From contig NZ_JAPENL010000002.1 in assembly GCF_026342015.1 (NCBI RefSeq), positions 129,001-193,000 on the forward strand: a stretch of 64,000 bases of DNA, written 5' to 3'. The position numbers and the translations under genes were made by a program. Shown in pieces: positions 48,492-57,324 of the stretch; the stretch's first letter is position 1; each line of letters opens with the position of its first letter. Below the pieces are notes generated by a model that was not told the origin of the DNA, made no database searches, and worked only from the letters and a program-made list of their open reading frames with translations. The stretch is from Micromonospora lupini. GTDB taxonomy: Bacteria > Actinomycetota > Actinomycetes > Mycobacteriales > Micromonosporaceae.

Positions 48492-50282
48492 TCAGCGGTG
48501 CGAGTGGTCGCGGAAACCGCGGCGGGTCTTGCGGCCCAGGTAGCCGGCGGTCACCAGGTGCTCCAGCAGCGGCGCGGGCGCGAAGCCCGGCTCGCGCAGC
48601 TCCAGGTACAGCTCCCGCTGGATGGCCAGCGCGACGTCCAGCCCCACCACGTCGAGCAGCTCGAAGGGGCCCATCGGGTAGCCGCAGCCCAGCTTCATGG
48701 CGTGGTCGATGTCGTCGGCAGTGGAGTAGCTGGCCTCAAGCATCCTCACCGCGTCGTTCAGGTACGGGAAGAGCAGCGCGTTGACGATGAACCCGGACCG
48801 GTCGCCGCAGACCACACCTGTCTTGCCCAGCGCGGCGCAGACCGCGCGGGCGGTGGCGGTGGCCTCCGGTGAGGTGCGGATGGTCCGGACGACCTCGACA
48901 AGCGGCATGATCGGCGCCGGGTTGAAGAAGTGCAGACCCACCACGTCGGCCGGCCGGTGGGTGGCCATCGCCACGTCGATCACCGGCAGGGACGAGGTGG
49001 TGGTGGCCAGCACCACGCCCGGCTTGCAGATCTCGTCGAGGCTGGCGAAGAGCGCCTTCTTCACGCTCAACTCCTCGACGACCGCCTCGACCACCAGGTC
49101 GACGTCGGCGAGGTGGTCGAGCGTGGCCGACCAGCTGATCCGGCCGAGCGCGGCGTCCCGGTCGGCCTCGGCGAGCTTGCCGCGCACCACGCCCTTGTTC
49201 AGCGAGGTCTTCACCGCCTCGCAGACGGCCGTGGACTTCTCCGCGCCCCGGGTCACCGAGACGACCTCGTACCCGGCCTTCGCGAACACCTCGATGATCC
49301 CGGTGGCCATCGTCCCGGAACCCACCACGCCGACCTTGGTGATGGCGCGGTCGCCGTCGGCGAGCGCGGCCTCCGCGGCCGGCGGCGTCGCCTCATCCGG
49401 TACGACGACAGGGGAGCCCGGCCGCTGGTAGGTGTAGAAACCCCTACCGGACTTCCGACCGAGCAGCCCCGCCGTCACCATCTGCTTGAGCAGGGGCACG
49501 GGGGCGTGCCGGCGGTCCCGCCCGCCGCGCCGGTACATCGTGTCCAGGATCTCGTACGCCGTGTCCAGGCCGATCAGGTCCATCAGCGCCAGCGGGCCCA
49601 TCGGCAGGCCGCAGCCGAGCTTCATCGCCGCGTCGATGTCCTCCCGGGTCGCGTAGTGCGACTCGACCATGGCGACCGCGTGGTTGAGGTAGCCGAAGAG
49701 CAGCGCGTTGGCGATGAAGCCGGCCCGGTCGTTGATGGTGACGTCGACCTTGCCGAGCCGGGCGCACAGCGCCTCGACGTCGGCGACCACCTCGGGCGCG
49801 GTGACGACCGTACGGACCACCTCGACCAGCTTCATCACCGGCGCGGGGTTGAAGAAGTGGATGCCGATCACCTGGTTGGGCCGGGTGGTGGCGACCGATA
49901 TCTCGGTGACGCTCAACGACGAGGTGTTGGTGGCGAGGATGGTGTCCGGCCGGCAGACCCGGTCCAGCTCCGCGAAGATCCGCTGCTTGAGGTCCAGGTG
50001 CTCGGGCACCGCCTCGATCACCAGGTCCACGGAGTGCAGGGCGTCCAGCCCCACCGCGAAGCGCACCCGCTCGTGCAGGGCGTCCCGGTCCGCCTCGGCG
50101 AGCTTGCCCTTGGCCACCGCGCGATCGGTGGAGCCGGTGAGGGTGGCCCGGCCGCGCTCCAGCGCCGACTCGGAGATCTCGACCGCGAGCACGTCGATGC
50201 CGTTGCGGGCGAAGACCTCGACGATGCCGGCACCCATGGTGCCCAGCCCCACCACGCCCACGGTGCTGAACTCGCGCGCCAC
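48492..50282 (-). CDS. Tandem-duplicated 3-hydroxyacyl-CoA dehydrogenase (3-hydroxybutyryl-CoA type)
   Basis: 596 aa from a GTG after GGGGAGG. It is two complete dehydrogenases in one chain: each half has the GxGxMG NAD(P) motif (residues 11-16 and 321-326), the catalytic His in HFFNPAP (142 and 451) and the C-terminal MGP..LxDxxGLD..YE region. The first half has an acid at the nucleotide-specificity position (VEIS, Glu35); the second has VTRG instead, which would suit NADPH. It reduces acetoacetyl-CoA or oxidises 3-hydroxyacyl-CoA. The promoter has the shared operator at 50315. Confidence 0.9.
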   Translation of the reverse strand: MAREFSTVGVVGLGTMGAGIVEVFARNGIDVLAVEISESALERGRATLTGSTDRAVAKGKLAEADRDALHERVRFAVGLDALHSVDLVIEAVPEHLDLKQRIFAELDRVCRPDTILATNTSSLSVTEISVATTRPNQVIGIHFFNPAPVMKLVEVVRTVVTAPEVVADVEALCARLGKVDVTINDRAGFIANALLFGYLNHAVAMVESHYATREDIDAAMKLGCGLPMGPLALMDLIGLDTAYEILDTMYRRGGRDRRHAPVPLLKQMVTAGLLGRKSGRGFYTYQRPGSPVVVPDEATPPAAEAALADGDRAITKVGVVGSGTMATGIIEVFAKAGYEVVSVTRGAEKSTAVCEAVKTSLNKGVVRGKLAEADRDAALGRISWSATLDHLADVDLVVEAVVEELSVKKALFASLDEICKPGVVLATTTSSLPVIDVAMATHRPADVVGLHFFNPAPIMPLVEVVRTIRTSPEATATARAVCAALGKTGVVCGDRSGFIVNALLFPYLNDAVRMLEASYSTADDIDHAMKLGCGYPMGPFELLDVVGLDVALAIQRELYLELREPGFAPAPLLEHLVTAGYLGRKTRRGFRDHSHR

Positions 50283-50314
50283 GACCGGCCTCCCCAGACA
50301 CTCCGCACGGCCAC

Positions 50315-50329
50315 TGAACGGCCGCTAAG
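50315..50329 (-). promoter_or_regulatory. Shared acyl-CoA operator site at the double dehydrogenase gene
   Basis: TGAACGGCCGCTAAG, 32 bp upstream of the GTG. It matches the icmA site at 13 of 15 positions. Confidence 0.6.
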
Positions 50330-50408
50330 GTTATGCGCGCGAGTCTGCCACGTGACGCTTGGTTGTCGAGACGCCGTGGCATATTTCACCGCCCACGACG
50401 TGGGGTCG

Positions 50409-51581
50409 CTAGACGGCCGGCACGCCGGTCAGCGCCAGCAGCTCCGCGACGAACTCCGCCGGGCGTTCCAGGTGCGGGCTGTGCCCGCAGCCGGGCAACA
50501 CCACCTCGCGGTACGCGCCGCCGCCCGCCGCCACGTACCGCTCCAGCACCGCACGGGTCTGGCCGACCATCGGCTGCGGCGGGCAGGACTCCTCCCCCGG
50601 CCAGCCGGGCACGACACCAAGCGAACCCAGGTACGCCAGGTCGAACAGCGACGTGTCCGAGACGATCACGTCGGCGTCCCCGCGTACCCAGGTGACCGGC
50701 GGCTTGTGGGCGACGGCCACCAGGTCGTCGGCGATCCGGAACCAGGTCGGGGCGAGCGCGTTGAGCACGCCCCGCTCCCCCGGCGCGGTACCCGGCCAGT
50801 TCGCCGACGGCACCGCCGTGCCGGGATAGTTGTCCTCGCCGGTCGCCGTGGACAGCAGACTGTCCAACAGCAACTCCTCGTCGACGCCCAGCGCGGCGGG
50901 ATCGGCCACGTAGGTGGCCCGCAGCACGGCGCGCGGGCTGGCCGGCGCGTCGACGCCACGGTCACCGGCGGCGAGCCGCGCGACGAAGTCCGCGTTGGCC
51001 GTGCCCGCGCCGGTACCGGCGAAGTCGGGCGTGGTCGGCGTACCTGTCAGGTCACGCGTGCCACCGAAGCCGTACGGCGACACCGGCGCGGCCAACAGCA
51101 GCGCGCCCACTCGGTGCGGATGGTCGACGAGCAACTGCATCGCCACTCCCCCGCCGAGGGAGTGCCCGACCACCACGGGCAGGCCGCTGCCGGTATCGCT
51201 GCCACCGCCGCTTGCGGTGCCGGCGGTGCCGGCGGTGGCGGCACTGCCGGCGGTGGCGCTGCCCCTGGCGGCGGTGGCGCTGCCTGCGGTGGGGAAGAGC
51301 GTCGGGTCGTCAAGTAGGGCGGCGACGTCGTCGGCGAAGTCCCGCAGGCCCCGCGTGGCGTTCACCGGAGCGGTGGCGGAGTCGCCGTACCCCCGCAGGT
51401 CGGGGGCCACGACGCGCAGCGTCGGCGGCAGCCGCCGAAGCAGCGGTTCCCAGAACAGCGAGGAGGAGCAGTTGCCGTGGATCAGCAGCACCGGAGTGCC
51501 GTCCGGCGGGCCGGCCACCCGTACCGCCTGGGTGGTGCCGTTCGCCGTCACGACCCGCCGCTCGCTCTCCATCCGCGGCAT
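50409..51581 (-). CDS. Alpha/beta hydrolase with repetitive insertion
   Basis: 390 aa from the ATG at 51581 (starts at 51572 and 51656 are possible). Core features: VLLIHGNCSSSLFWEPLLRRL, DLRGYGDS, nucleophile elbow GHSLGGG, and GCGHSPHLERP. Between the first lid and the nucleophile lies a 35-residue Ala/Gly/Thr/Ser stretch ([20 protein letters not shown]-type), a low-complexity expansion unusual for the fold. It is a cytoplasmic esterase/epoxide hydrolase-like enzyme of unknown substrate. The frame upstream stays open into the FHA gene. Confidence 0.85.
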   Translation of the reverse strand: MPRMESERRVVTANGTTQAVRVAGPPDGTPVLLIHGNCSSSLFWEPLLRRLPPTLRVVAPDLRGYGDSATAPVNATRGLRDFADDVAALLDDPTLFPTAGSATAARGSATAGSAATAGTAGTASGGGSDTGSGLPVVVGHSLGGGVAMQLLVDHPHRVGALLLAAPVSPYGFGGTRDLTGTPTTPDFAGTGAGTANADFVARLAAGDRGVDAPASPRAVLRATYVADPAALGVDEELLLDSLLSTATGEDNYPGTAVPSANWPGTAPGERGVLNALAPTWFRIADDLVAVAHKPPVTWVRGDADVIVSDTSLFDLAYLGSLGVVPGWPGEESCPPQPMVGQTRAVLERYVAAGGGAYREVVLPGCGHSPHLERPAEFVAELLALTGVPAV

Positions 51582-51767
51582 GCTGCCACGCCGCTCTCCG
51601 CCGGTCCAGGTGCCTGCCAGCCACCCGGCGACGCCGCCCGGTGTGGCCGACGCCACCGTTCCCGGCGGTCCCGCCGGCTCCGACGGCTCTGTCGGTCCCG
51701 CCGGCTCCGGCAGCTCCGGCGACTCCGTCGGCTCCGTCGGTCCCGGCGGGCCCGGCGGGCCCGGCGG
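51582..51767 (-). repeat. Collagen-like GC-rich repeats between hydrolase and FHA genes
   Basis: About 110 bp (51660-51767) of GGCCCGCCG/GGAGCC-type nine-base repeats. On the minus strand, in the hydrolase frame, it reads as PPGPPGPPGP followed by PTE/PSE units, and joins the FHA stop in the same frame. Confidence 0.7.
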
Positions 51768-52184
51768 TCAGCGGCGGGCGGTCGGCGGCGTGGCCAGCGG
51801 CAGTGGCAGTGTCGGTCGGACGTCCCGCCGGGACGGGCCGAAGCTGAGCCCGACCGGATCCGTGTGCGCGACCCCCGGATCGAACAGGCGCAGCTCGGTG
51901 CGGCCGAGCCGGATCACGTCACCGTCGGAGAGGCGCTCCACCTCGGTGATCCGGCGGTCGTTGAGCCAGGTGCCGTTTGTCGAGCCCAGGTCACGCAGCG
52001 ATGCACCCTCCGGGGCCAGCCACACCTCGGCGTGCCGGCGACTCAGGTGCGGATCGTTGATGACCACGTGCCCGCTCGGCGCTCGACCGATCACCTGCGG
52101 GTCGACCCGTAAGCGAAAGCTCGCTCCGCGCATCGGCCCACCGGCGACCGTCAACAACGGCAGCAGTTCCGGATGTTCCTCCAT
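51768..52184 (-). CDS. FHA-domain protein
   Basis: 138 aa. A forkhead-associated domain occupies most of the chain: GR at 33-34, SRRHAEVW at 48-55 and STNGTWLN at 68-75, the three phosphothreonine-contact motifs. Such proteins read phosphorylation made by Ser/Thr kinases; a truncated kinase gene lies at 63244 but is not linked. The C-terminus is Pro-rich. The stop is in the same frame as the hydrolase downstream. Confidence 0.93.
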   Translation of the reverse strand: MEEHPELLPLLTVAGGPMRGASFRLRVDPQVIGRAPSGHVVINDPHLSRRHAEVWLAPEGASLRDLGSTNGTWLNDRRITEVERLSDGDVIRLGRTELRLFDPGVAHTDPVGLSFGPSRRDVRPTLPLPLATPPTARR

Positions 52185-52428
52185 GGACAGTCAGCCCTCC
52201 ACCCCACACCGTTACTCCGCGCGTCAGCCTGCCATCAGACGGTAATCGTCAATACCGACCGGCCGGTCACCTCCTCGCCACCTCCCGGCCACCCACCGTT
52301 CGACGGTTCGGGCGGCCGACCCCCGGCACCCGGTGTCTGACCTGCACTGATCAACGAGTGGGCGGGTCACCGCGACTCCCGTCCCGGCGGGCCGAAATCG
52401 CGGCCTACCGGTGAGTAATCTTCGGGTC

Positions 52429-52434
52429 TAGACT
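52429..52434 (+). promoter_or_regulatory. Predicted -10 of a leaderless aldehyde dehydrogenase transcript
   Basis: TAGACT ends six bases before the ATG at 52441; no SD is visible. Confidence 0.65.
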
Positions 52435-52440
52435 TCCGCC

Positions 52441-53937
52441 ATGACGGCTGTGCACGCCCCCGGCACCCCTCGCATCGAGGCGGACGAGCTGGTTTCCACC
52501 AGTCCGGCCACCGGCATCGAAGCCGGCCGCCTTCCCGTCGCCACCGAGGCCGCCGTGCGCCAGGCCGTCGACCAGGCGCGCGCCGCCAGCGAGTGGTGGG
52601 CCGGCCTGGGCTTCACCGGCCGCCGGCAACGGCTGCTGCGCTGGCGCGCGCTACTCGCCCAGCGGATCGAGCAGCTCGCCGAGCTGATGCACGTCGAGGG
52701 CGGCAAGCCGGTTCCCGACGCCATCGTCGAGGTCGTCACCGCGATCGAGCACGTCGACTGGGCGGCCCGCAACGCTGGCCGGGTGCTCGGCCCGCGCCGG
52801 GTCCGGTCGCGGCTCATCCTCGCCGAGTTCTCCGGTCACCTGGAATACCAGCCGTTCGGCGTCGTCGGCGTGATCGGCCCGTGGAACTATCCGGTCTTCA
52901 CCCCGATCGGCTCCGCCGCGTACGCCCTGGCCGCCGGCAACGCCGTCGTGCTCAAGCCCAGCGAGTACACGCCGGTCGTCGGCCAGTGGCTTGTGGACAC
53001 CTTCGCCGAGGTGGTGCCCGAGCAGCAGGTGTTCACCGCCGTGCACGGCCTCGGGGACGTGGGCGCCGCGCTGTGCCGCTCCGGCGTCGACAAGGTGGCC
53101 TTCACCGGCTCCACCGCGACCGCCCGCAAGGTGATGGCCGCCTGCGCCGAGACGCTGACCCCGGTGCTGATCGAGGGCGGCGGCAAGGACGCCATGATCG
53201 TCGACAGCGACGCCAACCTGGACGCGGCCGCCGAGGCGTGCGTCTGGGGCGCCATGACCAACGCCGGCCAGACGTGCATCGGCATCGAACGGGTCTACGC
53301 CGTCGACCCGGTCTTCGACGCCTTCGTCGACAAGGTCGTCGCACGCGCCGGCCGGCTGACCGTCGGCGCGGAGGGTACCGACATCGGCCCGATCACCATG
53401 CCCGGCCAGATCGACGTGATCCGGCGACACATCGAGGCCGCGGTCAGCGCCGGCGGTCGCGCCGTGCTCGGCGGCCCCGACGCGGTGCAACCCCCGTACG
53501 TGCATCCGACCGTGCTGGTGGACGTCCCGGAGGAGTCGGCCGCCGTCCGCGAAGAGACCTTCGGCCCGACGCTGACCATCACCCGGGTCCGCGACGCCGA
53601 CGAGGCCGTCGCCCGCGCCAACGCCCTGTCGTACGGCCTGGGGGGTTCGGTCTTCGGCCGGCAGCGGGCGCTGGCCATCGCGCGGCGCCTGCGCTCGGGA
53701 ATGGCCTCGATCAACTCGACTCTGACCTTCGCCGGGATGTCCACCCTGCCGTTCGGTGGTGTCGGTGACTCAGGCTTCGGGCGGATCCACGGCGAGGACG
53801 GCCTGCGCGAGTTCGGCCGCGCCAAGGCCATCACCCGCCGCCGGGCACGATCGCTGCTGCCGTCGATGACCTTCGAACGCACCCCGACCGACATGGCCCG
53901 CCTCGTCAAGGCCATCAAGATGATGTACGGCAGATGA
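52441..53937 (+). CDS. Aldehyde dehydrogenase (succinic-semialdehyde dehydrogenase-like)
   Basis: 498 aa. ALDH features: NAD(P) region VIGPWNYPVFTPIGSAAYAL, FTGSTATARKV, the general-base Glu245 (IEGGGKDAM) and nucleophile Cys279 (NAGQTC), and a final FAGMSTLPFGGVGDSGFGR. It oxidises an aldehyde to the acid with NAD(P). Similarity in my reading is closest to succinate-semialdehyde dehydrogenases, but the substrate is not certain. It probably has a leaderless mRNA. Confidence 0.88.
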   Translation: MTAVHAPGTPRIEADELVSTSPATGIEAGRLPVATEAAVRQAVDQARAASEWWAGLGFTGRRQRLLRWRALLAQRIEQLAELMHVEGGKPVPDAIVEVVTAIEHVDWAARNAGRVLGPRRVRSRLILAEFSGHLEYQPFGVVGVIGPWNYPVFTPIGSAAYALAAGNAVVLKPSEYTPVVGQWLVDTFAEVVPEQQVFTAVHGLGDVGAALCRSGVDKVAFTGSTATARKVMAACAETLTPVLIEGGGKDAMIVDSDANLDAAAEACVWGAMTNAGQTCIGIERVYAVDPVFDAFVDKVVARAGRLTVGAEGTDIGPITMPGQIDVIRRHIEAAVSAGGRAVLGGPDAVQPPYVHPTVLVDVPEESAAVREETFGPTLTITRVRDADEAVARANALSYGLGGSVFGRQRALAIARRLRSGMASINSTLTFAGMSTLPFGGVGDSGFGRIHGEDGLREFGRAKAITRRRARSLLPSMTFERTPTDMARLVKAIKMMYGR

Positions 53938-54003
53938 GTGTCGGATAGCCGATCTGGACGCTGATCGGCGCATCCACATGTTTATACAGCGTGCTCGCGG
54001 CGG

Positions 54004-54009
54004 TACATT
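54004..54009 (+). promoter_or_regulatory. Predicted -10 of a leaderless methyltransferase transcript
   Basis: TACATT ends seven bases before the ATG at 54017 in a locally AT-rich segment; no SD. Confidence 0.6.
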
Positions 54010-54016
54010 GCGTTAA

Positions 54017-54676
54017 ATGGGCCACAATCGATTGCGCCACCGCCTCGTCGACAGTGACCAGTCGTGGAGCGCCCGGCAGAGGCGTCGTCGTTCGGACTGG
54101 CTGGCGCGCACCTTCCCCGACATCGGCGACATGCACGTCGTCGACCTCGGCGGCCGGCTCGGCACCTGGCACCGCGCCACCGTCCGACCGGCCCGGGTGA
54201 CAGTGGTCAACCTGGAACAGCCGCCCGCCGCGGTGCCGGAATGGGCCCACGTCGAACAGGCCGACGCCTGCGACCTGCCAGCCCACGTCACCAACGGCAC
54301 CTACGACCTGGTCTTCTCCAACTCCGTGCTGGAGCACGTCGGCGGGCACGAACGTCGGCTGCGGTTCGCCGCCGCCACGAGGTCACTTGCCGATCGCCAC
54401 TGGGTGCAGACGCCCTACCGCTACTTCCCCATCGAGCCGCACTGGATCGCACCCGGAATGCAGTTCCTGCCGATCCGGCTGCGCACCGCGCTCGCCCGCC
54501 GCTGGCCCCTCGGGCACAAACCGACCCGCAGCCATGAAGCCGCCATCCACCAGGTGCTCTGGACCGAGCTGCTGGACCGTTCACAGATGCGCCACTACTT
54601 CCCCGACTCGCGGATGCTCATCGAGCGGGTGGCCGGCCTGCCCAAGTCCCTCATCGCCGTGCGAACCGGGGCGTGA
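54017..54676 (+). CDS. SAM-dependent class I methyltransferase
   Basis: 219 aa. A Rossmann-fold methyltransferase: motif I VVDLGGRLGTW at 41-51, acidic binding residue in VVNLEQPP, then DLPAHVTNGTYDLVFSNSVLEH, the Methyltransf_11-type core. The basic N-terminus (RRRRSDWLARTF) may bind a nucleic acid or phosphate. The acceptor is unknown. It is monocistronic. Confidence 0.8.
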   Translation: MGHNRLRHRLVDSDQSWSARQRRRRSDWLARTFPDIGDMHVVDLGGRLGTWHRATVRPARVTVVNLEQPPAAVPEWAHVEQADACDLPAHVTNGTYDLVFSNSVLEHVGGHERRLRFAAATRSLADRHWVQTPYRYFPIEPHWIAPGMQFLPIRLRTALARRWPLGHKPTRSHEAAIHQVLWTELLDRSQMRHYFPDSRMLIERVAGLPKSLIAVRTGA

Positions 54677-54739
54677 CCGGCCGCGAGCCGTCCGGGGGTC
54701 CGGGGTCCGTCCGGGGTCCGGGGTCCGTCCGGGGTTCGG

Positions 54740-55399
54740 TCAGAAGAGGGTCAGCTCGTCCTTCTCGATGCCGCGCAGCCGGTCGTAGTTGACGACCACG
54801 CAGCGGATGCCCCGGTCGGCGGCGAGCACCCGGGCCTGCGGCTTGATCTCCTGAGCCGCGAAGACCCCGGTGACCGGGCTGAGCAGCGGATCACGGTTCA
54901 TCAGTTCGAGATAGCGGGTCAACTGCTCCACCCCGTCGATCTCCCCACGCCGCTTGATCTCGACGGCGACGGCGCCGGAGTTGGCGTCCCGGCACAGCAG
55001 ATCCACCGGCCCGATCGCCGTCATGTACTCGCGGCGCACCAACGTGTACCCCTCGCCCAGCACACCCGGGTTGGCGGCCAGCAACTCCTGCAGGTGCGCC
55101 TCGACCCCGTCCTTGCGCAGGCCAGGGTCCACACCCAGCTCGTACGAGGTGTCCTGGAAGACCTCCTCCAGGGTGATCCGCAGCTCCTCGCCGGCCTTGT
55201 TGACCACCCGCCACACGCCGGGGGCCTCCTCCAGCCGACACGGCGGGCTCATCCAGTTGAGCGGCTTGTACGCACGATCGTCGGCATGGATGGACACCGA
55301 CCCGTCCGCCTTCACCATCAACAGCCGAGTGGCCGGCGGCAGGTGAGCCGAGAGCCGTCCGACGTAGTCCACCGAGCACTTCGCAATGACCAACCGCAC
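54740..55399 (-). CDS. nucS: Mismatch-specific endonuclease NucS (EndoMS)
   Basis: 219 aa from a GTG at 55399. The C-terminal nuclease core has D133 (GPVDLLCRD) and E147/K149 (VAVEIKRR), the restriction-like catalytic set. The protein ends in DELTLF, the beta-clamp-binding peptide of NucS. In actinobacteria, which lack MutS/MutL, this enzyme performs non-canonical mismatch repair. TACCCT sits six bases before the start, so it is probably leaderless. Divergent from DUF4126. Confidence 0.97.
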   Translation of the reverse strand: MRLVIAKCSVDYVGRLSAHLPPATRLLMVKADGSVSIHADDRAYKPLNWMSPPCRLEEAPGVWRVVNKAGEELRITLEEVFQDTSYELGVDPGLRKDGVEAHLQELLAANPGVLGEGYTLVRREYMTAIGPVDLLCRDANSGAVAVEIKRRGEIDGVEQLTRYLELMNRDPLLSPVTGVFAAQEIKPQARVLAADRGIRCVVVNYDRLRGIEKDELTLF

Positions 55400-55405
55400 C
55401 CGACG

Positions 55406-55411
55406 AGGGTA
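55406..55411 (-). promoter_or_regulatory. Predicted -10 of a leaderless nucS transcript
   Basis: TACCCT on the minus strand ends six bases before the GTG of nucS. Confidence 0.6.
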
Positions 55412-55470
55412 GCCGAGCACCCGGCCACCACCACCGAGCGGCACTGGCGCGTCGGTGCGATGCTGAGACG

Positions 55471-56088
55471 GTGTTCGAAGTCCTCACCGGCACCGGTCTC
55501 GCCGCCTCAGCGGGCCTGAACGCCTACATACCCCTGCTCATCCTCGGTCTGCTCGCCCGCTACAGCGACCTCATCGACCTGCCCAGCGGCTGGACGTGGC
55601 TCGGCAACGGCTGGGTCATCGTCATCCTGGCCGTCCTGCTCGCCGTCGAGATGGTGGCGGACAAGGTGCCAGTGGTCGACCACATCAACGACGTCGTGCA
55701 GACCGTCGTCCGGCCCACCGCCGGCGGCCTCGCCTTCGGCGCCGGGTCGTCCTCGGAGACCGTGACCGTCAGCGACCCGGGGAGTTTCTTCACCTCCCAC
55801 CAGTGGGTGCCCGTGGCCACCGGCGTCCTGCTCGCCTTCGGCGTACACCTGCTCAAGTCCGCCGCACGGCCAGTGATCAACGCGACCACCGCCGGGTTCG
55901 GCGCCCCGGTCGCCAGCACCGCCGAGGACGCGACAAGCGTGATCGTCTCCCTGGTGGCGATCATCCTGCCGGTTCTGGTGCTCGCCTTCCTGGTGGGCCT
56001 GGTCGTCTTCATCTACTGGTTCCTCCGTCGGCGATCAGAACGCCGTCGGGAACGCGAGGCGGCCCGCGCCGCCGGCTTCCGCGTCTGA
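55471..56088 (+). CDS. DUF4126 membrane protein
   Basis: 205 aa from a GTG. The DUF4126 start [22 protein letters not shown] and [20 protein letters not shown] are present; about five membrane helices and a basic C-terminal tail ([11 protein letters not shown]). Function unknown. It shares a short intergenic region with nucS in divergent orientation. Confidence 0.9.
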   Translation: MFEVLTGTGLAASAGLNAYIPLLILGLLARYSDLIDLPSGWTWLGNGWVIVILAVLLAVEMVADKVPVVDHINDVVQTVVRPTAGGLAFGAGSSSETVTVSDPGSFFTSHQWVPVATGVLLAFGVHLLKSAARPVINATTAGFGAPVASTAEDATSVIVSLVAIILPVLVLAFLVGLVVFIYWFLRRRSERRREREAARAAGFRV

Positions 56089-56183
56089 GCCGAGCGGCCA
56101 GGTCAGCGGGTCAGGGCTGGACATGCCGCTGGCCGGCACCCGAGGTTCGGGATGCCGGCCAGTCGGTCGGGTCGTGCGGTGGG

Positions 56184-56747
56184 TCAGCTGTTCCAGTGCT
56201 GGGTGACGAGGTCGGTGGCCTGCTGCTCCCACTGGGCGTAGGCGTCGGGGTAGGCGGAGACCTGGACGGTCTGCGCGGCGTCGGTCAGGGGCATGTCCTG
56301 CCAGCCGTCGACCTGACGCAGGCCCTTGAGGAACGCGGTCGTCGAGTACTCCGGGTTGGTGATCTGCTCGGGGGTGCCCCAACCACTGGAGGGGCGCTGC
56401 TGGAACAGGCCCAGCGAGTCGTGGTCGTTGGCGTCGCCGAGGTGGCCGAGGTTGTCGAGCTTCGACTCCTGCAGGCTCGTCGCGATGGAGATGACCGCGG
56501 CGCGTTCGGGCAGGCCGGCCTTCTTCGTGGCGGCGATGATCGCCTTGGCGTTGGCCGTCTGCTCACCGTTGAGGGTGATGTGCGACTGGTCGCCCTGCGG
56601 CTTCGGCGCGCTGGTCTGCACGACCGCGACCGGCTTGGCGTCCATCGCGGGCGTGGCGGCGTGGGCGGCGATCGGGCCGGCGAAGACACCACCGGCGAAC
56701 GCGAGACCAGCAACCGACAGCATGCTCTTACGGAAGATCGTGTTCAT
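56184..56747 (-). CDS. Secreted lysozyme-like/transglycosylase-like cell-wall protein
   Basis: 187 aa from the ATG at 56747 after AAGGAG. A signal peptide (MNTIFRKSMLSVAGLAFAGG) and a spacer precede a compact domain (about 80-187) with the lysozyme-like Glu in SIATSLQESKLDNL, then DSLGLFQQRPSSGWG. It is the kind of domain found at the end of actinobacterial peptidoglycan hydrolases, and it probably cleaves or binds peptidoglycan outside the cell. A long leader of about 250 bp may be structured. Confidence 0.85.
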   Translation of the reverse strand: MNTIFRKSMLSVAGLAFAGGVFAGPIAAHAATPAMDAKPVAVVQTSAPKPQGDQSHITLNGEQTANAKAIIAATKKAGLPERAAVISIATSLQESKLDNLGHLGDANDHDSLGLFQQRPSSGWGTPEQITNPEYSTTAFLKGLRQVDGWQDMPLTDAAQTVQVSAYPDAYAQWEQQATDLVTQHWNS

Positions 56748-56901
56748 CAGGGGTAGCTCCTTCGGGGGTAGGAACACCCACGCGACCGACGGGGGTCGGC
56801 ACGGCGGGGGTGTGAGCACCTCGTCCGGCGCTGCAGATTCAAAGGGGGAAAGTCTCAGGGTCGGCGGCCTGCGAGCGGGGGCTCGTGGCGCCGGGACCGG
56901 A

Positions 56902-56990
56902 TGTAACGACCGTCGGGCCGGGGCCATTCCCGGGGCCGCCCATCGCGCCGGCGGGCCGTGCTCCTGCGATCGTCAGGGTGTGTAACGACC
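56902..56990 (-). promoter_or_regulatory. Two TGTAACGACC motifs upstream of the lysozyme-like gene
   Basis: Direct repeats at 56902-56911 and 56981-56990, 79 bp apart. They resemble half-sites of MtrA (GTAAC), which controls cell-wall hydrolases in actinobacteria, but the usual close tandem arrangement is missing. Confidence 0.35.
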
Positions 56991-57106
56991 CCCGGCCGGC
57001 CACGATTCCGGCCCACGGATGCACCCGGTCACACCCCAGACACCCCAGGACCGGACACTACGCCCAGACCGGCCTTCCGCGCCCACCGAAGCCAACGTAC
57101 GGACGA

Positions 57107-57183
57107 TGATCGACACGACTTCGCTGATATCGGGGCATCCACGGCACCGTGACACCCCGATATCAACGAACCGGTGTTGATCA
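57107..57183. repeat. GATC-ended intergenic palindrome (family 1)
   Basis: The 29-bp arms 57107-57135 and 57155-57183 match at 24 positions. The left 34 bases align ungapped with 28879 and 42591. It stands in a divergent gap, so it is not merely a terminator of convergent genes. Confidence 0.75.
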
Positions 57184-57324
57184 CGGCCAAACCTGACGAC
57201 CCCGCCGGGACGGTGCGAGCGGACCGCCAAGCGCTGCCCCAGGGCTGATCGGCGAGCGGACATATCGGGTCTTCGGCGACCGGCAAATGCCTAGGATCGG
57301 GGCAAGAGCCTAGAGGAGGTCGGC

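Larger units (their letters stand above)
56748..57324. other. 577-bp divergent intergenic region with leader, repeats and a palindrome
   Basis: On the minus side it holds a possible leader fold (GTCCCGGCGC pairing with GCGCCGGAC, near 56828-56900), two copies of TGTAACGACC at 56902 and 56981, and the palindrome at 57107. On the plus side are TAGGAT near 57292 and GAGGAGG before 57325. No gene is seen. Confidence 0.6.

Noticed and set aside
56748-57010. c-di-AMP riboswitch
   Set aside because: Expected in this position, but I cannot find the conserved core motifs, so I list only a possible leader.
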